Both the position numbers and the translations under genes were made by a program. The notes below the pieces were generated by a model. That model was given only the letters and a program-made list of their open reading frames with translations. It searched no databases and had not been told where the DNA came from. A stretch of DNA of 64,000 nt from Nostoc linckia NIES-25 (GTDB taxonomy: Bacteria > Cyanobacteriota > Cyanobacteriia > Cyanobacteriales > Nostocaceae), in contig NZ_AP018223.1 of assembly GCF_002368035.1 (NCBI RefSeq), forward strand, positions 753,016-817,015. Reading direction: 5' to 3'. Of this stretch, positions 19,522 through 28,546 are shown one piece after another; position 1 is the first letter of the stretch, and the number at the start of each line of letters is the position of its first letter.

Positions 19522-21091
19522 TGTTTTTTCTATCCTTAATTAATTGTCAAATCCAATTAGTAGTACAGCTATCCTATTTAGGTTACGAACAATAGATTTT
19601 AAAAATAATTTCACGCACCAGACACAGCGCCAGGTTTAACAAGTTGCTTGGGCAGATTGCCCGACTTGTACCAAACTAGCGTTGCATCAAAACTTTCCTA
19701 GACAGGTAGGCCTAGAAAAGAGATCGCAAAAAATCTTTAGTGTTCGCAACTAATTTAAGATTGCTGTAGTAATAAATAATGAGCAGTATCATCAAAGGAG
19801 CTTTTTACTAATAGCTACCGAAGAAGAAACTACTACTATACGACTACTAAATTCAACTTCTTAATCTGTCTTCCAAAATGAGATTGTTTCTACTAAATCA
19901 GATGTCAAAACCCTTGAACCTGGAAGCTTTTAACTAAAATTTTTATATCCAAATATGTAGATGATATAAAACTTTGATCGCTATATCCACATATTTATTT
20001 TAGTTTTTAAATTCTTCTGCTAATAGCAGCATTAAAAAACACATTTAAGGCATAATTTTTTTTGGCAACCTGGAATATTTAAATACCCTAAATTGATTTT
20101 TTTTGATAAATTTATATGAATAATTAATTTTTTTACCATTTTATTAAAATCTCAAATAATTTAATATTTTTTTTATGAGAAAAAGTTCACTTGGCTACTA
20201 TAGTAGTCAAGTATAATAATTGTTTTTTAGTGGTGTTCGGTTGAACTTCTTAACTTATCAATGATTATTTAACTTTTTTTTTATAATCGTAACCGTATTG
20301 TTAAGCAATTTTAATTAACTGACAGATATTTTTACTACAATGTATCTTTTGTAGTACTTAGTTAAACTTTAAGCACTTAGACCAATATTTAAAATTAGCA
20401 AAATTTATTATAAAAAGTTCTAAGTTTTATTGGAGCTTACTTATATATTTTAATAAAATTTGATAAAAAATTAAGTTTTGAAATTAATACACCTAAAATA
20501 AGTATATTTACATAAAAGTCATGTTTTCATGACATAAATACATGTTATAAAAACATCCATCCTAATTTATTAACAAGCTCAAAAGCTAACAACAGATATA
20601 ATCTTCTATCAAAAGAGCGATATTATTATACATATTAAGTATGAGTATAAAATATACACAGCATAAAATTACATTTCTATCTATAGATTGACAAAAATAC
20701 AAAACTTGTACTTAAAAAGCATAACTATATTTATTGTGTGCGTTCAAGTCTGCAAAACGAGTGGAGGTGATATCTATTTGTTACTTGAGTCACTACTTAA
20801 GTTTTGATGTAAATTCCTAAAAAACTGCTTTAGAAAAGGATTATAGATAATCAGTATCAATGTATATAAGTTAAGCTATGGTTAAATATTAAGAGCGATC
20901 GCTCATTTAAGAACTTCCAAACCAACAACACATAAAACTACTTATTTTGGAGTAGGCGCTTTTGAAGTTGCTGCAAAATCTGAGGTGCTGTACTTCTAAT
21001 TGGTGCAAATATGACACTGTGTCTTTTGACATAGTTGTACCGCAACCGCAAGAATACGCGTGGTGACTGTTTTAACTTGGTGTGAGAGAAC
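19522..21091. other. Long AT-rich divergent intergenic region
   Basis: This is 1,570 bp with no credible reading frame, and it is strikingly AT-rich between about 19900 and 20750. It must contain the promoters of the UbiA operon (leftward) and the TonB receptor (rightward). Visible structures are an interrupted hairpin at about 19638-19670 (ACAAGT pairing with ACTTGT, inner GGGC/GCCC) on the UbiA side, and an inverted repeat GTCATG-TTTT-CATGAC at 20518-20533. No known riboswitch or RNA gene was recognised. Confidence 0.5.
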
Positions 21092-23185
21092 GTGAAAAAG
21101 TATTTTTCCTTGCTAACAGTAGGTTTACCGACTTTACTGATAGCATTTCCTGGTTTAGCTGCTGATACTGAAATTGAACAGAGAAATACTGTTAAATCAA
21201 CCGAAGCTATTTCAAATATTCCGAGTTTGAGTGAAATCGACTTACCAGCGACTAATGCTGAATTATTAACTCAAGAATCTACACCGAGTGAAATTGAGTC
21301 AGAAACTCAGCCGGAAACAGAGTCATATTCTAGCGATGGTGAAGACATTAACATAGAAGCGATCGCAGAACCAGACAGCCTGCCTCAGTCTACACCAACT
21401 TATGTAATCGAGAAAGAAGAAATTCAAAAGCAAGGTGCAAGCAGTTTAGCTGATGTTCTCAAAAGAATGCCTGGTTTTGCTATCAATGATGTTGGCCCTG
21501 GCGCAGATATTCACACAGGAACATATTACCGGGGAGCTTCAATTAATCAATCTGTTTATCTGATTAATGGCAGACCAATTAATAATAATGTCAACACCTA
21601 TCACGGTGCAACTGATTTAAATAGCATTCCTGTAGAAGCGATCGAGCGAGTAGAATTATATAGCGGCACAGCATCAACTTTGTATGGTTCCTCAACCTTT
21701 GGGGGAGTTGTTAATATCATCACCAAAGAAGGTTATGGACAGCCGAAATTTTCTGGCACTACAGAATTTGGCTCATTGAGTTTAAATAATCAACAAGTAA
21801 CCTATGGTGGTTCCGTTGGTTCTGTAAAATACAATTTTAGCTTTGAAAGATTCTTTTCAGATAACCGTTATCGCGTACCTGTAGGTGCAGCAAATCGCGA
21901 TAATCAAGGCTTTTTATCGAATGCAGACACAGCTACAAGTACTTACTTTGGTAGCATTGGCCTAGATTTAGATCGAAGAAATTCTTTGAATCTAGATATT
22001 ACTAAACTCAGCAGTCGTCGCGGCTTAATTTATTTTGGTTTTCCTCTCCAGCAAGATAGGTTAGACCACGATGGTTTAAATGTTGGCTTATCTTGGAAAA
22101 GTCGGCTTGGTAATGGAGAAAGCTCTAATCTGACAACAACAATTGGTTATAACCAAGATTATTTCAGCACCTATGGCCCTACAGGAGTATTTTCCCGTAC
22201 AGGAGTTTTAGATACACAACAACTTTCAGCTAGAGTAGATCATGAATGGAGAATTACTGCGAATAATAAATTGCGTTGGGGTTTAGATTTGAAAAACATC
22301 GACTTAAACGGTGATGTTTTGAGTACAAATCCTAGTAGAATTGGCAATAACGAAACTGAAAATAGGAGTTTATTCAATACAGCTTTATTTGCTGTAAATA
22401 CTTTGAATATTGGCGAAAGTTTTCTGGTAGATTTCGGACTCAGACAAAGCTTTGACAGCGAGTTTGGAAGTTATTTAAATCCTAGTGCCGGTTTACGTTA
22501 TGCAGTTACACCAATAGTAGCAGTGCGCGGAAGTTGGGCCGGAGGACAGCGGAATCCTGGGTTAGATCAGTTATATGTTTATGATACAGTTCATGGTTGG
22601 GAACCTAACCCCGATTTAGAGCCAGAAATCGGTTCTACTTGGAGTGCAGGAGTGGATGTCAAATTTTCTGACAATTTGATTGGGCAGTTTACTTACTTTG
22701 GTAGTAGTATACGCGATCGCCTGGGAATCATAGCAGGAAGATGGGCAAACATTGGATTAGTAGATACCAATGGTTTAGAAGCCGCATTGCAATTAAAAAT
22801 TGCTGCTGGCTGGTCAACTTTTCTCAACTATACTTATACAGATGCCCAAATCAAAACAGGAGCAGAAAGAGGTTTGCAGTTGGGTTTAATTCCTTACTCT
22901 GTACTTCAAACTGGTGTAGGTTATCAAAATGCAGGGTGGCAAGCTAACTTATATGTTACTTACAATAGTGGCGCTCGCAGATCTATCTTTACGAACCCTG
23001 GCGATCGGATTACAGATTTCGCACCATCTTTTGTGAATTTAGATTTTACCGGTCGTATACCTTTAACTAGCAATTTAGGACTGACAGTTTACCTCGAAAA
23101 TTTGTTAGGCGAACAATACGAGCGAGTTAATCGCATATATAGCCCTGGTTTTACTTTTCGTATAGGTTTAAGCTCAAGTTTGTAG
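21092..23185 (+). CDS. TonB-dependent outer-membrane receptor
   Basis: The protein imports a large scarce nutrient, such as a siderophore or cobalamin-like compound, across the outer membrane using TonB energy. The GTG start gives a signal peptide (KKYFSLLTVGLPTLLIAFPG) cleaved near LAADTE. A linker follows, then the plug domain at ~105-215 with TPTYVIEKEEIQKQGASSLA, RMPGF, YRGAS and VYLINGRPINNN. The beta barrel runs to the end, including SSTFGGVVNIITKEG at the plug-barrel junction. At 697 residues it is of BtuB/siderophore-receptor size and lacks the N-terminal AMIN domain found in many cyanobacterial iron receptors. The substrate is unknown. No transport partner genes are adjacent. Confidence 0.9.
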   Translation: MKKYFSLLTVGLPTLLIAFPGLAADTEIEQRNTVKSTEAISNIPSLSEIDLPATNAELLTQESTPSEIESETQPETESYSSDGEDINIEAIAEPDSLPQSTPTYVIEKEEIQKQGASSLADVLKRMPGFAINDVGPGADIHTGTYYRGASINQSVYLINGRPINNNVNTYHGATDLNSIPVEAIERVELYSGTASTLYGSSTFGGVVNIITKEGYGQPKFSGTTEFGSLSLNNQQVTYGGSVGSVKYNFSFERFFSDNRYRVPVGAANRDNQGFLSNADTATSTYFGSIGLDLDRRNSLNLDITKLSSRRGLIYFGFPLQQDRLDHDGLNVGLSWKSRLGNGESSNLTTTIGYNQDYFSTYGPTGVFSRTGVLDTQQLSARVDHEWRITANNKLRWGLDLKNIDLNGDVLSTNPSRIGNNETENRSLFNTALFAVNTLNIGESFLVDFGLRQSFDSEFGSYLNPSAGLRYAVTPIVAVRGSWAGGQRNPGLDQLYVYDTVHGWEPNPDLEPEIGSTWSAGVDVKFSDNLIGQFTYFGSSIRDRLGIIAGRWANIGLVDTNGLEAALQLKIAAGWSTFLNYTYTDAQIKTGAERGLQLGLIPYSVLQTGVGYQNAGWQANLYVTYNSGARRSIFTNPGDRITDFAPSFVNLDFTGRIPLTSNLGLTVYLENLLGEQYERVNRIYSPGFTFRIGLSSSL

Positions 23186-23217
23186 TTAAGTAGTTCAGCA
23201 GGATTAATATTCAAGTT

Positions 23218-23256
23218 AGGCAATAGGCAAGAGCTATTGCCTATTTTTATTTTGTA
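23218..23256 (+). terminator. Intrinsic terminator after the TonB receptor
   Basis: A perfect 9-bp stem (AGGCAATAG with CTATTGCCT) and 7-base loop is followed by ATTTTTATTTT, starting 33 bp after the stop codon. Confidence 0.85.
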
Positions 23257-23407
23257 AATAATTATGCTGATTTAGCGATTATTTATAATTAAAAATATGA
23301 TTAAAACATTTGAGGCACCATTTTATATAACAGTGCGTTAGGCTAAAGCCATAACCTACCCTAATTAACATTTAGTTTTAATCCAAAATCTAAAATCTAA
23401 AATTTCA

Positions 23408-23704
23408 ATGAGAGCGAAAATTGAAAATAAAATACTTTTTATCCACCATGAAGATTTGCCAGAGTTCAAAAAGGGCGGTTCAGTGGTGAGAAATTCATAT
23501 TTCTGGGCACTACGTTCAATTGCTGGCCAAGCTTCGCGGTATCGTGATTGGGAATACGAACCGGAGGTTTGGCTGGCGCTTTCGCGGATGCTGTTATCGT
23601 TCGCTGAATCTGGGTATTTGGGTTATAGAGAGACTGTGTTAGAGTTTCCGTTGTCTCAAGGGGAAATTCCCGATGTGTTGCGAAATGTATCTACTTGGGA
23701 GTAG
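23408..23704 (+). CDS. Conserved-looking hypothetical protein, 98 residues
   Basis: I do not recognise a named family. The 98-residue protein is soluble, with no signal peptide or membrane segment. It is mixed alpha/beta, with WALRSIAGQASRYRDWEYEPEVWLALSRML predicted helical. Codon use and amino-acid composition look like a real gene. It is flanked on both sides by the CCAAAATCTAAAAT repeat (about 23383-23404 and, inverted, 23706-23722), so it sits as an isolated cassette. There is no clear ribosome-binding site before the ATG. Confidence 0.6.
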   Translation: MRAKIENKILFIHHEDLPEFKKGGSVVRNSYFWALRSIAGQASRYRDWEYEPEVWLALSRMLLSFAESGYLGYRETVLEFPLSQGEIPDVLRNVSTWE

Positions 23705-23818
23705 GGATTTTAGATTTTGGATTAAAAACTGGCTAGTTAATCCAAATCAAGCGTTTATTGTGAGCTTATTACACCTTTTGCGTTAAGTTAAGTAGGTCAA
23801 CTTAATTAAACATAAAAC

Positions 23819-23905
23819 GTAGGGTGCGTTGTCGCAAAGCGCAACGCACCTCAGTTGATGTAGAGTCTATGGAGGTGCGTTGCTATAAGGCATAACACAC
23901 CCTAC
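23819..23905. repeat. Small inverted-repeat element (GTAGGGTG ends)
   Basis: The terminal inverted repeats are GTAGGGTG and CACCCTAC. Internal arms GGTGCGTTG and CAACGCACC pair as well. The roughly 87-bp element is non-coding and typical of the short dispersed repeats of cyanobacteria. The rest of the 442-bp gap (23705-24146) holds an inverted repeat AACTGTTGGC/GCTAACAGTT near 23960-24015 and nothing else recognisable. Confidence 0.65.
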
Positions 23906-24146
23906 ATTTATATACATTTACGTCTTACGTTTTTTTAGGTTGAGCTACTTAGAAATCGCTTAACTGTTGGCTTCCTCACCCGCCTGAAACTAAAGTTACA
24001 GGCTAACAGTTCAAGTTTACTCAAGTAGACTAAAAAATTTTGGGTATTATTTAGTCATCTTAAGATGACTTTTGCTATGAGCAAGGAACTTCAGATCCTT
24101 GCGGGACATCAGTATTAAAATGCAGCAGTTAGTGTAGGAAAACAAC

Positions 24147-24536
24147 GTGAAAATAGGGTTTATTGCTAAAACATTAATTACATCCATAGGATTTTTCACT
24201 TTATTTGCTCCCAGTCAAGTATCGGCTCAACTAATACCGCAACCTTGGGTTTCAGTGGGTGGCAAAGATGGCGATCTAACTTATGCTGTAGGAGCTAGGG
24301 CTTTGAATTTTGGAGTTGAACTAGGAACAGGCCCTGATGGTGCTACAGGAGTAGATGTTTTGAAATTTATCAGTTTGCCTGTAGTTTCACCTTATGTAGG
24401 AGTTGGGCTTTATTCAGAAGATAAAGGTGTTGCGCTTTCAGGTGGCGTTCAGGTAAGCGCTACTGATAACGTTTTTGTAGGTGCTGGTTACAATTCTATT
24501 CGTGGCTTTAATGGGCAAGTGGGAATCAGATTTTAA
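24147..24536 (+). CDS. Small exported hypothetical protein
   Basis: The 129-residue product starts at GTG, preceded by AGGAAAA. It has a signal peptide (MKIGFIAKTLITSIGFFTLF) with probable cleavage after VSA near residue 28. The mature part alternates short beta strands (WVSVGGKDGDLTYAVGAR, PYVGVGLYSEDKGVALSGG, NVFVGAGYNSIRG) and ends NGQVGIRF, with a terminal Phe. That pattern suggests a small outer-membrane-associated beta protein. I do not recognise a named family. Confidence 0.65.
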   Translation: MKIGFIAKTLITSIGFFTLFAPSQVSAQLIPQPWVSVGGKDGDLTYAVGARALNFGVELGTGPDGATGVDVLKFISLPVVSPYVGVGLYSEDKGVALSGGVQVSATDNVFVGAGYNSIRGFNGQVGIRF

Positions 24537-24591
24537 CAGTTGTCTTGACGTCGGCAATAGGGTATTTCTAAATTAAAAACGTCGAAATTAT

Positions 24592-24713
24592 TAGACCTCT
24601 TGCATAAATCGAAAATAAGAACCCCAAAGAGCCAAAGCTATGCTTTGTCTCCCCTCCCCTTGCTAAGGGGAGGGGTTGGGGGTGGGGTGTTAGGGACTTT
24701 TGCAAGAGGTCTA
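24592..24713. repeat. MITE-like element with TAGACCTCTTGCA ends
   Basis: Perfect 13-bp terminal inverted repeats (TAGACCTCTTGCA, and TGCAAGAGGTCTA at the right end) enclose C-rich and G-rich arms (CCCCTCCCCTTGC, GGGGAGGGG). A related element lies at 28418-28542. The rest of the 749-bp gap (24537-25285) holds a hairpin GGGCGGGCGAGACGCCCACCC near 24847, a CCAAAATCTAAAAT repeat near 24990 and the nested repeat at 25143. Confidence 0.8.
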
Positions 24714-25142
24714 TTCTTGTGGGGTAGATATCTTGTGTAATACCAATTCCAGAAAAAAATCAACCAGATACGTAGGTTGGGTTTCACTTTGTTCAACCCA
24801 AGCTACATCTGCATCAAATTTTTGTGAAATGGTGTAACTACATTTACGGGCGGGCGAGACGCCCACCCCACAAGGTTTTACAAAATTGAATAATTGATTT
24901 ATTGGTAATCTTTAGGAATAGACAATAGGGAACAAGGGATAGATTTTTTTAATCAATGACTCCTCCTTTAGGTTTATCCGTGGGGGTAATCCAAAATCTA
25001 AAATTCGTCTTGAAAAGGTGACGAATGATTTAGGATGGCTATAATCGTTTGATAGCTTGGCAAAATACACATTGATTAAACGAAATACTAAATGGTGCGT
25101 CTCGATACCATATCATACGCCTGATAACTGTTACGGGAAAGT

Positions 25143-25221
25143 TTGGACAATACATGTTATCTTTTTGGATAGATGACATTCTATAGACAAACAGTAAAGG
25201 AATTGTCTATACATTGTCCAA
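25143..25221. repeat. Nested inverted repeats upstream of the WD40 gene
   Basis: The outer pair is TTGGACAAT (25143-25151) with ATTGTCCAA (25213-25221). The inner pair is TATAGACAA (25182-25190) with TTGTCTATA (25203-25211). All are perfect. They end 64 bp before the WD40 start codon and could be an operator, a leader structure or a transposon-end remnant. Confidence 0.6.
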
Positions 25222-25285
25222 CACTCGGCTATTATTCAGATTTTCTGCACGCTGTTAGTGTTATTTATTTAACAGGATTCTCCTT

Positions 25286-27616
25286 ATGGAGCCAGGGCTA
25301 AGATTACTAATTCAATTGGTATTAGAGTTTGCACCTGTAATTGTAGACCTGATACAAAAGAGAAAAGAAGAAAGTCTGACTACAACTAATTATCTATTGC
25401 CAAAAGTCATCAATGAAACTGTAAGATTTGGCAAGAATTTGATGGCAGAAAATGATAGCTATGACTCAAGTTTTGAACAAACAAAACTTCTGCAACAACA
25501 ATTAGCTGTTTATCAGCGTGAGACACAATTAAAAGTAGCAAATCAAGAAAGAGAAACTGCTCTCAAGTTACCAGAAGTATATAAAATTTTTGATAGTTGG
25601 CCTTTAAGATTATACCCGTCACAAATTTTAGAGTCTCATACAAATCAAGGACGCACTCCGCTAAAAGTTTTTCTTGCTCCTCCCCAAATCAAATTCGACC
25701 AATTTGAACATAAGACTGATGGAATATCTCAAATAGAACTAATGTTGGCTGAAGGTTTAAGAAAATTGTTCAATCAGCATTATTCTCTGCACAATCCCGT
25801 TAGACCAACAGAATTTTTAGCAGGGGCTTGGGATAGTAAACGTTTTCATAGTGAATCCAGTATCAAGGCTCTGTATGGCATATTAAAAACAGAGCCTATT
25901 TTAATTTTAGAGTCAGAAAATGATGGCGATCGCCTAAATTTTCGGATTGCTTATTGGGGATTAAAACAAGATAAATATTATTACAAAACAATTGCACGGT
26001 TGTCTTATAAAGAAATTCTTCAGGAATCTGCCAAAAGTCGCGCTCTGGAGTGGAAAAAAATTCGAGATGAGTTATTAGCGTCAGGAGAAAATTTAGAAGA
26101 AATCAATCTCTTGGGTAGAGATAATGTATTTAATTTGGCTATTTTAGAAAAATCAGAAAAATGGCAGGCTCAAGGTATTGATGTGAGCAAGTTATCCTTG
26201 CAATATCAAGTTAATCATCAAGATTTTGAAAAACTTTCCCAGGTGTTGATTACTTGTCACTTTCTGGTTGCTGCTTGGGTAGCAGATATTTATCATTTAG
26301 TTCATTACGATGTACCGCCTTTGCTGCCAAAGTTGCTGCCAAGTTTGCTCAAAGATACTTTTGATTTACAATCTGTGCAAGCAATAGCCACAGGTTATAA
26401 ACAAGTGTACCAAGCTCTAGAAGAGGAACGACGTTACTGGGTTCCAGAATTGGCTTTGCAACTAGCTCAAAGTTTATCTCATTTACCCGATCGCTCTTGG
26501 GCACAAGAACAAATTGATTATTCAATCAGCACATGGTTGGAATTACGTCAAGCTTCACCACAGGAATTTGCTAACCCCTTAGAGGCGATGCAATCGGCTG
26601 TGAGAATTGAAGATGAAGAATATTTCCAAAACTTAAAAGAATATTTTACAGCGGTGAGCGATCGCCAAAATATTCTCAGTGTAGAAAAACTCTTAGATGC
26701 GATCGCCACTCTCAAATATAAACTTACCTTAGAAAATGCCAATCTCAGGTACACCCTCACTGGACATGCTGGGAAAGTCACCTCTGTAGCTATTAGCCCT
26801 GATGGCAAAATTTTAGTTAGCGGCTGTGCAGACAAAACCATCAATCTCTGGAATCTGCAAACTGGTAAACTAATTCGCACTCTGACAGAGAATTGGGGTG
26901 AAGTTTCATCCTTAGCAATTAGCCCCGATGGTAATTTCCTGGCTGTTGGTAGCTGCGAACACCCCAAAAGTAATGTCAAAGTCTTGCATTTGAAAACAGG
27001 CAAAGTATTGCACACACTTTTAGGGCATCAAAAACCTGTAAATGTTGTGGCAATCAGCCCAGATGGTACAATTCTGGCCAGTGGCAGTAATAAAATCAAA
27101 ATTTGGAATTTAGATAAAGGCGACCGCATTTGTACCCTTTGGCATTCATCGGCTGTTCATGCCGTAGCAATCAGCCTTGATGGTACGATTCTTGCCAGTG
27201 GTAGTTCTGATAACAAAATCAGGTTGTGGAATCCACGCACAGGCGATCCGTTAAGCACCCTAAACGGTCACGATGGCGAAGTCAATTCAATTGCCATGAG
27301 TCCCGATGCACAACTCCTCTTCAGCGGTAGTGCTGACACAACCATCAAAGTTTGGCATTTGGCTAGTGGTAAACTGCTGCACACATTAACTGGACACTCG
27401 CAAGCAGTAAAATCCTTAGCCGTTACTCCAGATGGACAAACTCTAATTAGCGGTAGTGCAGATAAAACCATCAAAATCTGGCGACTTTCCACAGGCGAAT
27501 TACTGCAAACCCTCACTGGCCATTCAGAGACGGTGAATTCTCTAGCCCTGAGTCCTGATGGTAAGTTACTCGCTAGCGGTAGTACAGATCGAACCATCAA
27601 AATTTGGCAAATATAG
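25286..27616 (+). CDS. WD40-repeat protein with unrecognised N-terminal region
   Basis: The 776-residue protein has two parts. Residues ~1-480 begin with a hydrophobic helix (LRLLIQLVLEFAPVIVDLIQ), then a short coiled coil rich in Gln, Glu and Lys (60-95) and a largely helical region that I cannot assign to a family. Residues ~485-776 form seven WD40 blades, each with a GH...SPDG...SGSxDxxIKIW pattern; blades 2 to 4 are the most divergent. Seven blades make one complete propeller, a protein-binding platform. There is no kinase, protease or NACHT signature. The gene starts at ATG after an AGGATTCTCC leader. A small EF-hand gene follows, so a calcium-linked function is possible but not shown. 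Confidence 0.85.
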   Translation: MEPGLRLLIQLVLEFAPVIVDLIQKRKEESLTTTNYLLPKVINETVRFGKNLMAENDSYDSSFEQTKLLQQQLAVYQRETQLKVANQERETALKLPEVYKIFDSWPLRLYPSQILESHTNQGRTPLKVFLAPPQIKFDQFEHKTDGISQIELMLAEGLRKLFNQHYSLHNPVRPTEFLAGAWDSKRFHSESSIKALYGILKTEPILILESENDGDRLNFRIAYWGLKQDKYYYKTIARLSYKEILQESAKSRALEWKKIRDELLASGENLEEINLLGRDNVFNLAILEKSEKWQAQGIDVSKLSLQYQVNHQDFEKLSQVLITCHFLVAAWVADIYHLVHYDVPPLLPKLLPSLLKDTFDLQSVQAIATGYKQVYQALEEERRYWVPELALQLAQSLSHLPDRSWAQEQIDYSISTWLELRQASPQEFANPLEAMQSAVRIEDEEYFQNLKEYFTAVSDRQNILSVEKLLDAIATLKYKLTLENANLRYTLTGHAGKVTSVAISPDGKILVSGCADKTINLWNLQTGKLIRTLTENWGEVSSLAISPDGNFLAVGSCEHPKSNVKVLHLKTGKVLHTLLGHQKPVNVVAISPDGTILASGSNKIKIWNLDKGDRICTLWHSSAVHAVAISLDGTILASGSSDNKIRLWNPRTGDPLSTLNGHDGEVNSIAMSPDAQLLFSGSADTTIKVWHLASGKLLHTLTGHSQAVKSLAVTPDGQTLISGSADKTIKIWRLSTGELLQTLTGHSETVNSLALSPDGKLLASGSTDRTIKIWQI

Positions 27617-27773
27617 CAAGGGACTGGGGGCTGGGGGAAGAATCTTTTTGTTGACATCTGAAAGTGTCAATCGAACGACAGAAGGATGTTGCAGTTTTTT
27701 TATACTAGGGATGATTTTGGCGATCGCCCTAGTCCTGTACGATCAAAGAACAATTAATTCAAATAGAAAAATT

Positions 27774-28004
27774 ATGGCAACCGAGCAAGAGCTTCAATCT
27801 CTTTTTAATACCTTGGATAGCGATGGAGATGGTAAAGTTTCGATAAATGAGCTTTTTTTAAGCCCAGGCTTAAGTGCAGTCATCTCAGCAGAAACAGGTG
27901 TCAGCAGTCCCCAGGAGTTGCTGAGTATGTACGGAGATAAAGATGGCAGTATCACCTTTGAAGAGTTAAAGAGTGTTGTTGAAAAGGCTGGGAATTTAAA
28001 CTAG
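27774..28004 (+). CDS. Small EF-hand calcium-binding protein
   Basis: The 76-residue acidic protein has two EF-hands. The first loop, DSDGDGKVSINE, has all calcium ligands. The second, YGDKDGSITFEE, keeps Asp at 3 and 5, Gly at 6 and Glu at 12 but has Tyr at position 1, so it is probably weaker. Small EF-hand proteins of this type (CSE-like) buffer or sense calcium in filamentous cyanobacteria. The start is set at MATEQELQSL, because the frame upstream overlaps the WD40 gene end and a GGGACTGGGGG repeat. An intrinsic terminator follows. Confidence 0.8.
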   Translation: MATEQELQSLFNTLDSDGDGKVSINELFLSPGLSAVISAETGVSSPQELLSMYGDKDGSITFEELKSVVEKAGNLN

Positions 28005-28048
28005 CAGTCAAAAAAACAAGGGTATAGTACTCCCTATTACCCTTATTA

Positions 28049-28080
28049 CCCCTTTTAGGATACCTTGAGAGGGGTTTTTT
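28049..28080 (+). terminator. Intrinsic terminator after the EF-hand gene
   Basis: An 11-bp stem including G-U pairs (CCCCTTTTAGG with CCTTGAGAGGGG) and a short loop is followed by six T residues, 45 bp beyond the stop codon. Confidence 0.75.
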
Positions 28081-28225
28081 AGCGGAATGTGGGTATAAAT
28101 TTTGAAACACCTCACCCGCCTCAATACTTGTCGGGTTTTGGGGAAAAGGGGAAGGGGGAAAGGGAAAAGGTTTGAAATTACCCTTTTCCCTTTTCCCTTT
28201 CCCCTTTAACCGAACCGTATTGCCA

Positions 28226-28360
28226 ACTATCTCAGTTTACTTGTTGGTTGAGGGGGAATACCAAGTCCGACAGTTTCTTCAGGGCGATGTCATTGAATCA
28301 CCAACTTTCCCGGAATTGAATTTAACTGCCGAACAGATTTTTCAAACCGCTAACATATAG
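28226..28360 (+). pseudogene. C-terminal remnant of an Uma2-type (PD-(D/E)XK) protein
   Basis: The frame encodes VYLLVEGEYQVRQF, then SPTFPELNLTAEQIFQ. This is the usual C-terminal tail of cyanobacterial Uma2-family putative endonucleases. The catalytic core is missing. Upstream is a GGGGAAAGG/CCCTTTTCC repeat, and the stop codon TAG is contributed by a repeat beginning at 28358. The match is from memory of the family pattern, so confidence is moderate. Confidence 0.55.
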
Positions 28361-28414
28361 AGACGTTGCATTGCATTCGGTGAAGGTAAGAGATGCGATA
28401 AATCGCCGTCTCTA
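28358..28414. repeat. TAGAGACG inverted-repeat element
   Basis: The ends TAGAGACG and CGTCTCTA are inverted. It is the same family as the GTAGAGACG elements at 34925, 46512 and 47640. Its first bases form the stop codon of the Uma2 remnant. Confidence 0.65.
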
Positions 28415-28417
28415 CAA

Positions 28418-28542
28418 TAGACTTCTTGCAGAAGTCGGGAAAAGGGGAAGGAGAAAGGGGGAAAGGTTTGGTATTTTCCCTTTCCCCTTTAACCTTTTCC
28501 CTTTTCCCACCTATTGCAAAAAGCACTTTTGCAAGAGGTCTA
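28418..28542. repeat. MITE-like element with TAGACTTCTTGCA ends
   Basis: The left end TAGACTTCTTGCA and right end TGCAAGAGGTCTA are inverted with one mismatch, matching the ends of the element at 24592-24713. The interior differs: AAGGGGAAGG and CCTTTTCCC arms replace the CCCCTCCCC core. It abuts the 3' end of the DhaM fusion gene. Confidence 0.75.
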
Positions 28543-28546
28543 ATAA

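Noticed and set aside
20846..20858. GATAATCAGTATC as a Fur box before the TonB receptor
   Set aside because: It covers only part of the Fur consensus and is over 230 bp from the start, too weak to call.
27558..27773. N-terminal extension of the EF-hand frame with a membrane-like segment
   Set aside because: It overlaps the WD40 gene end and a GGGACTGGGGG repeat. The ATG at 27774 gives a normal small EF-hand protein.
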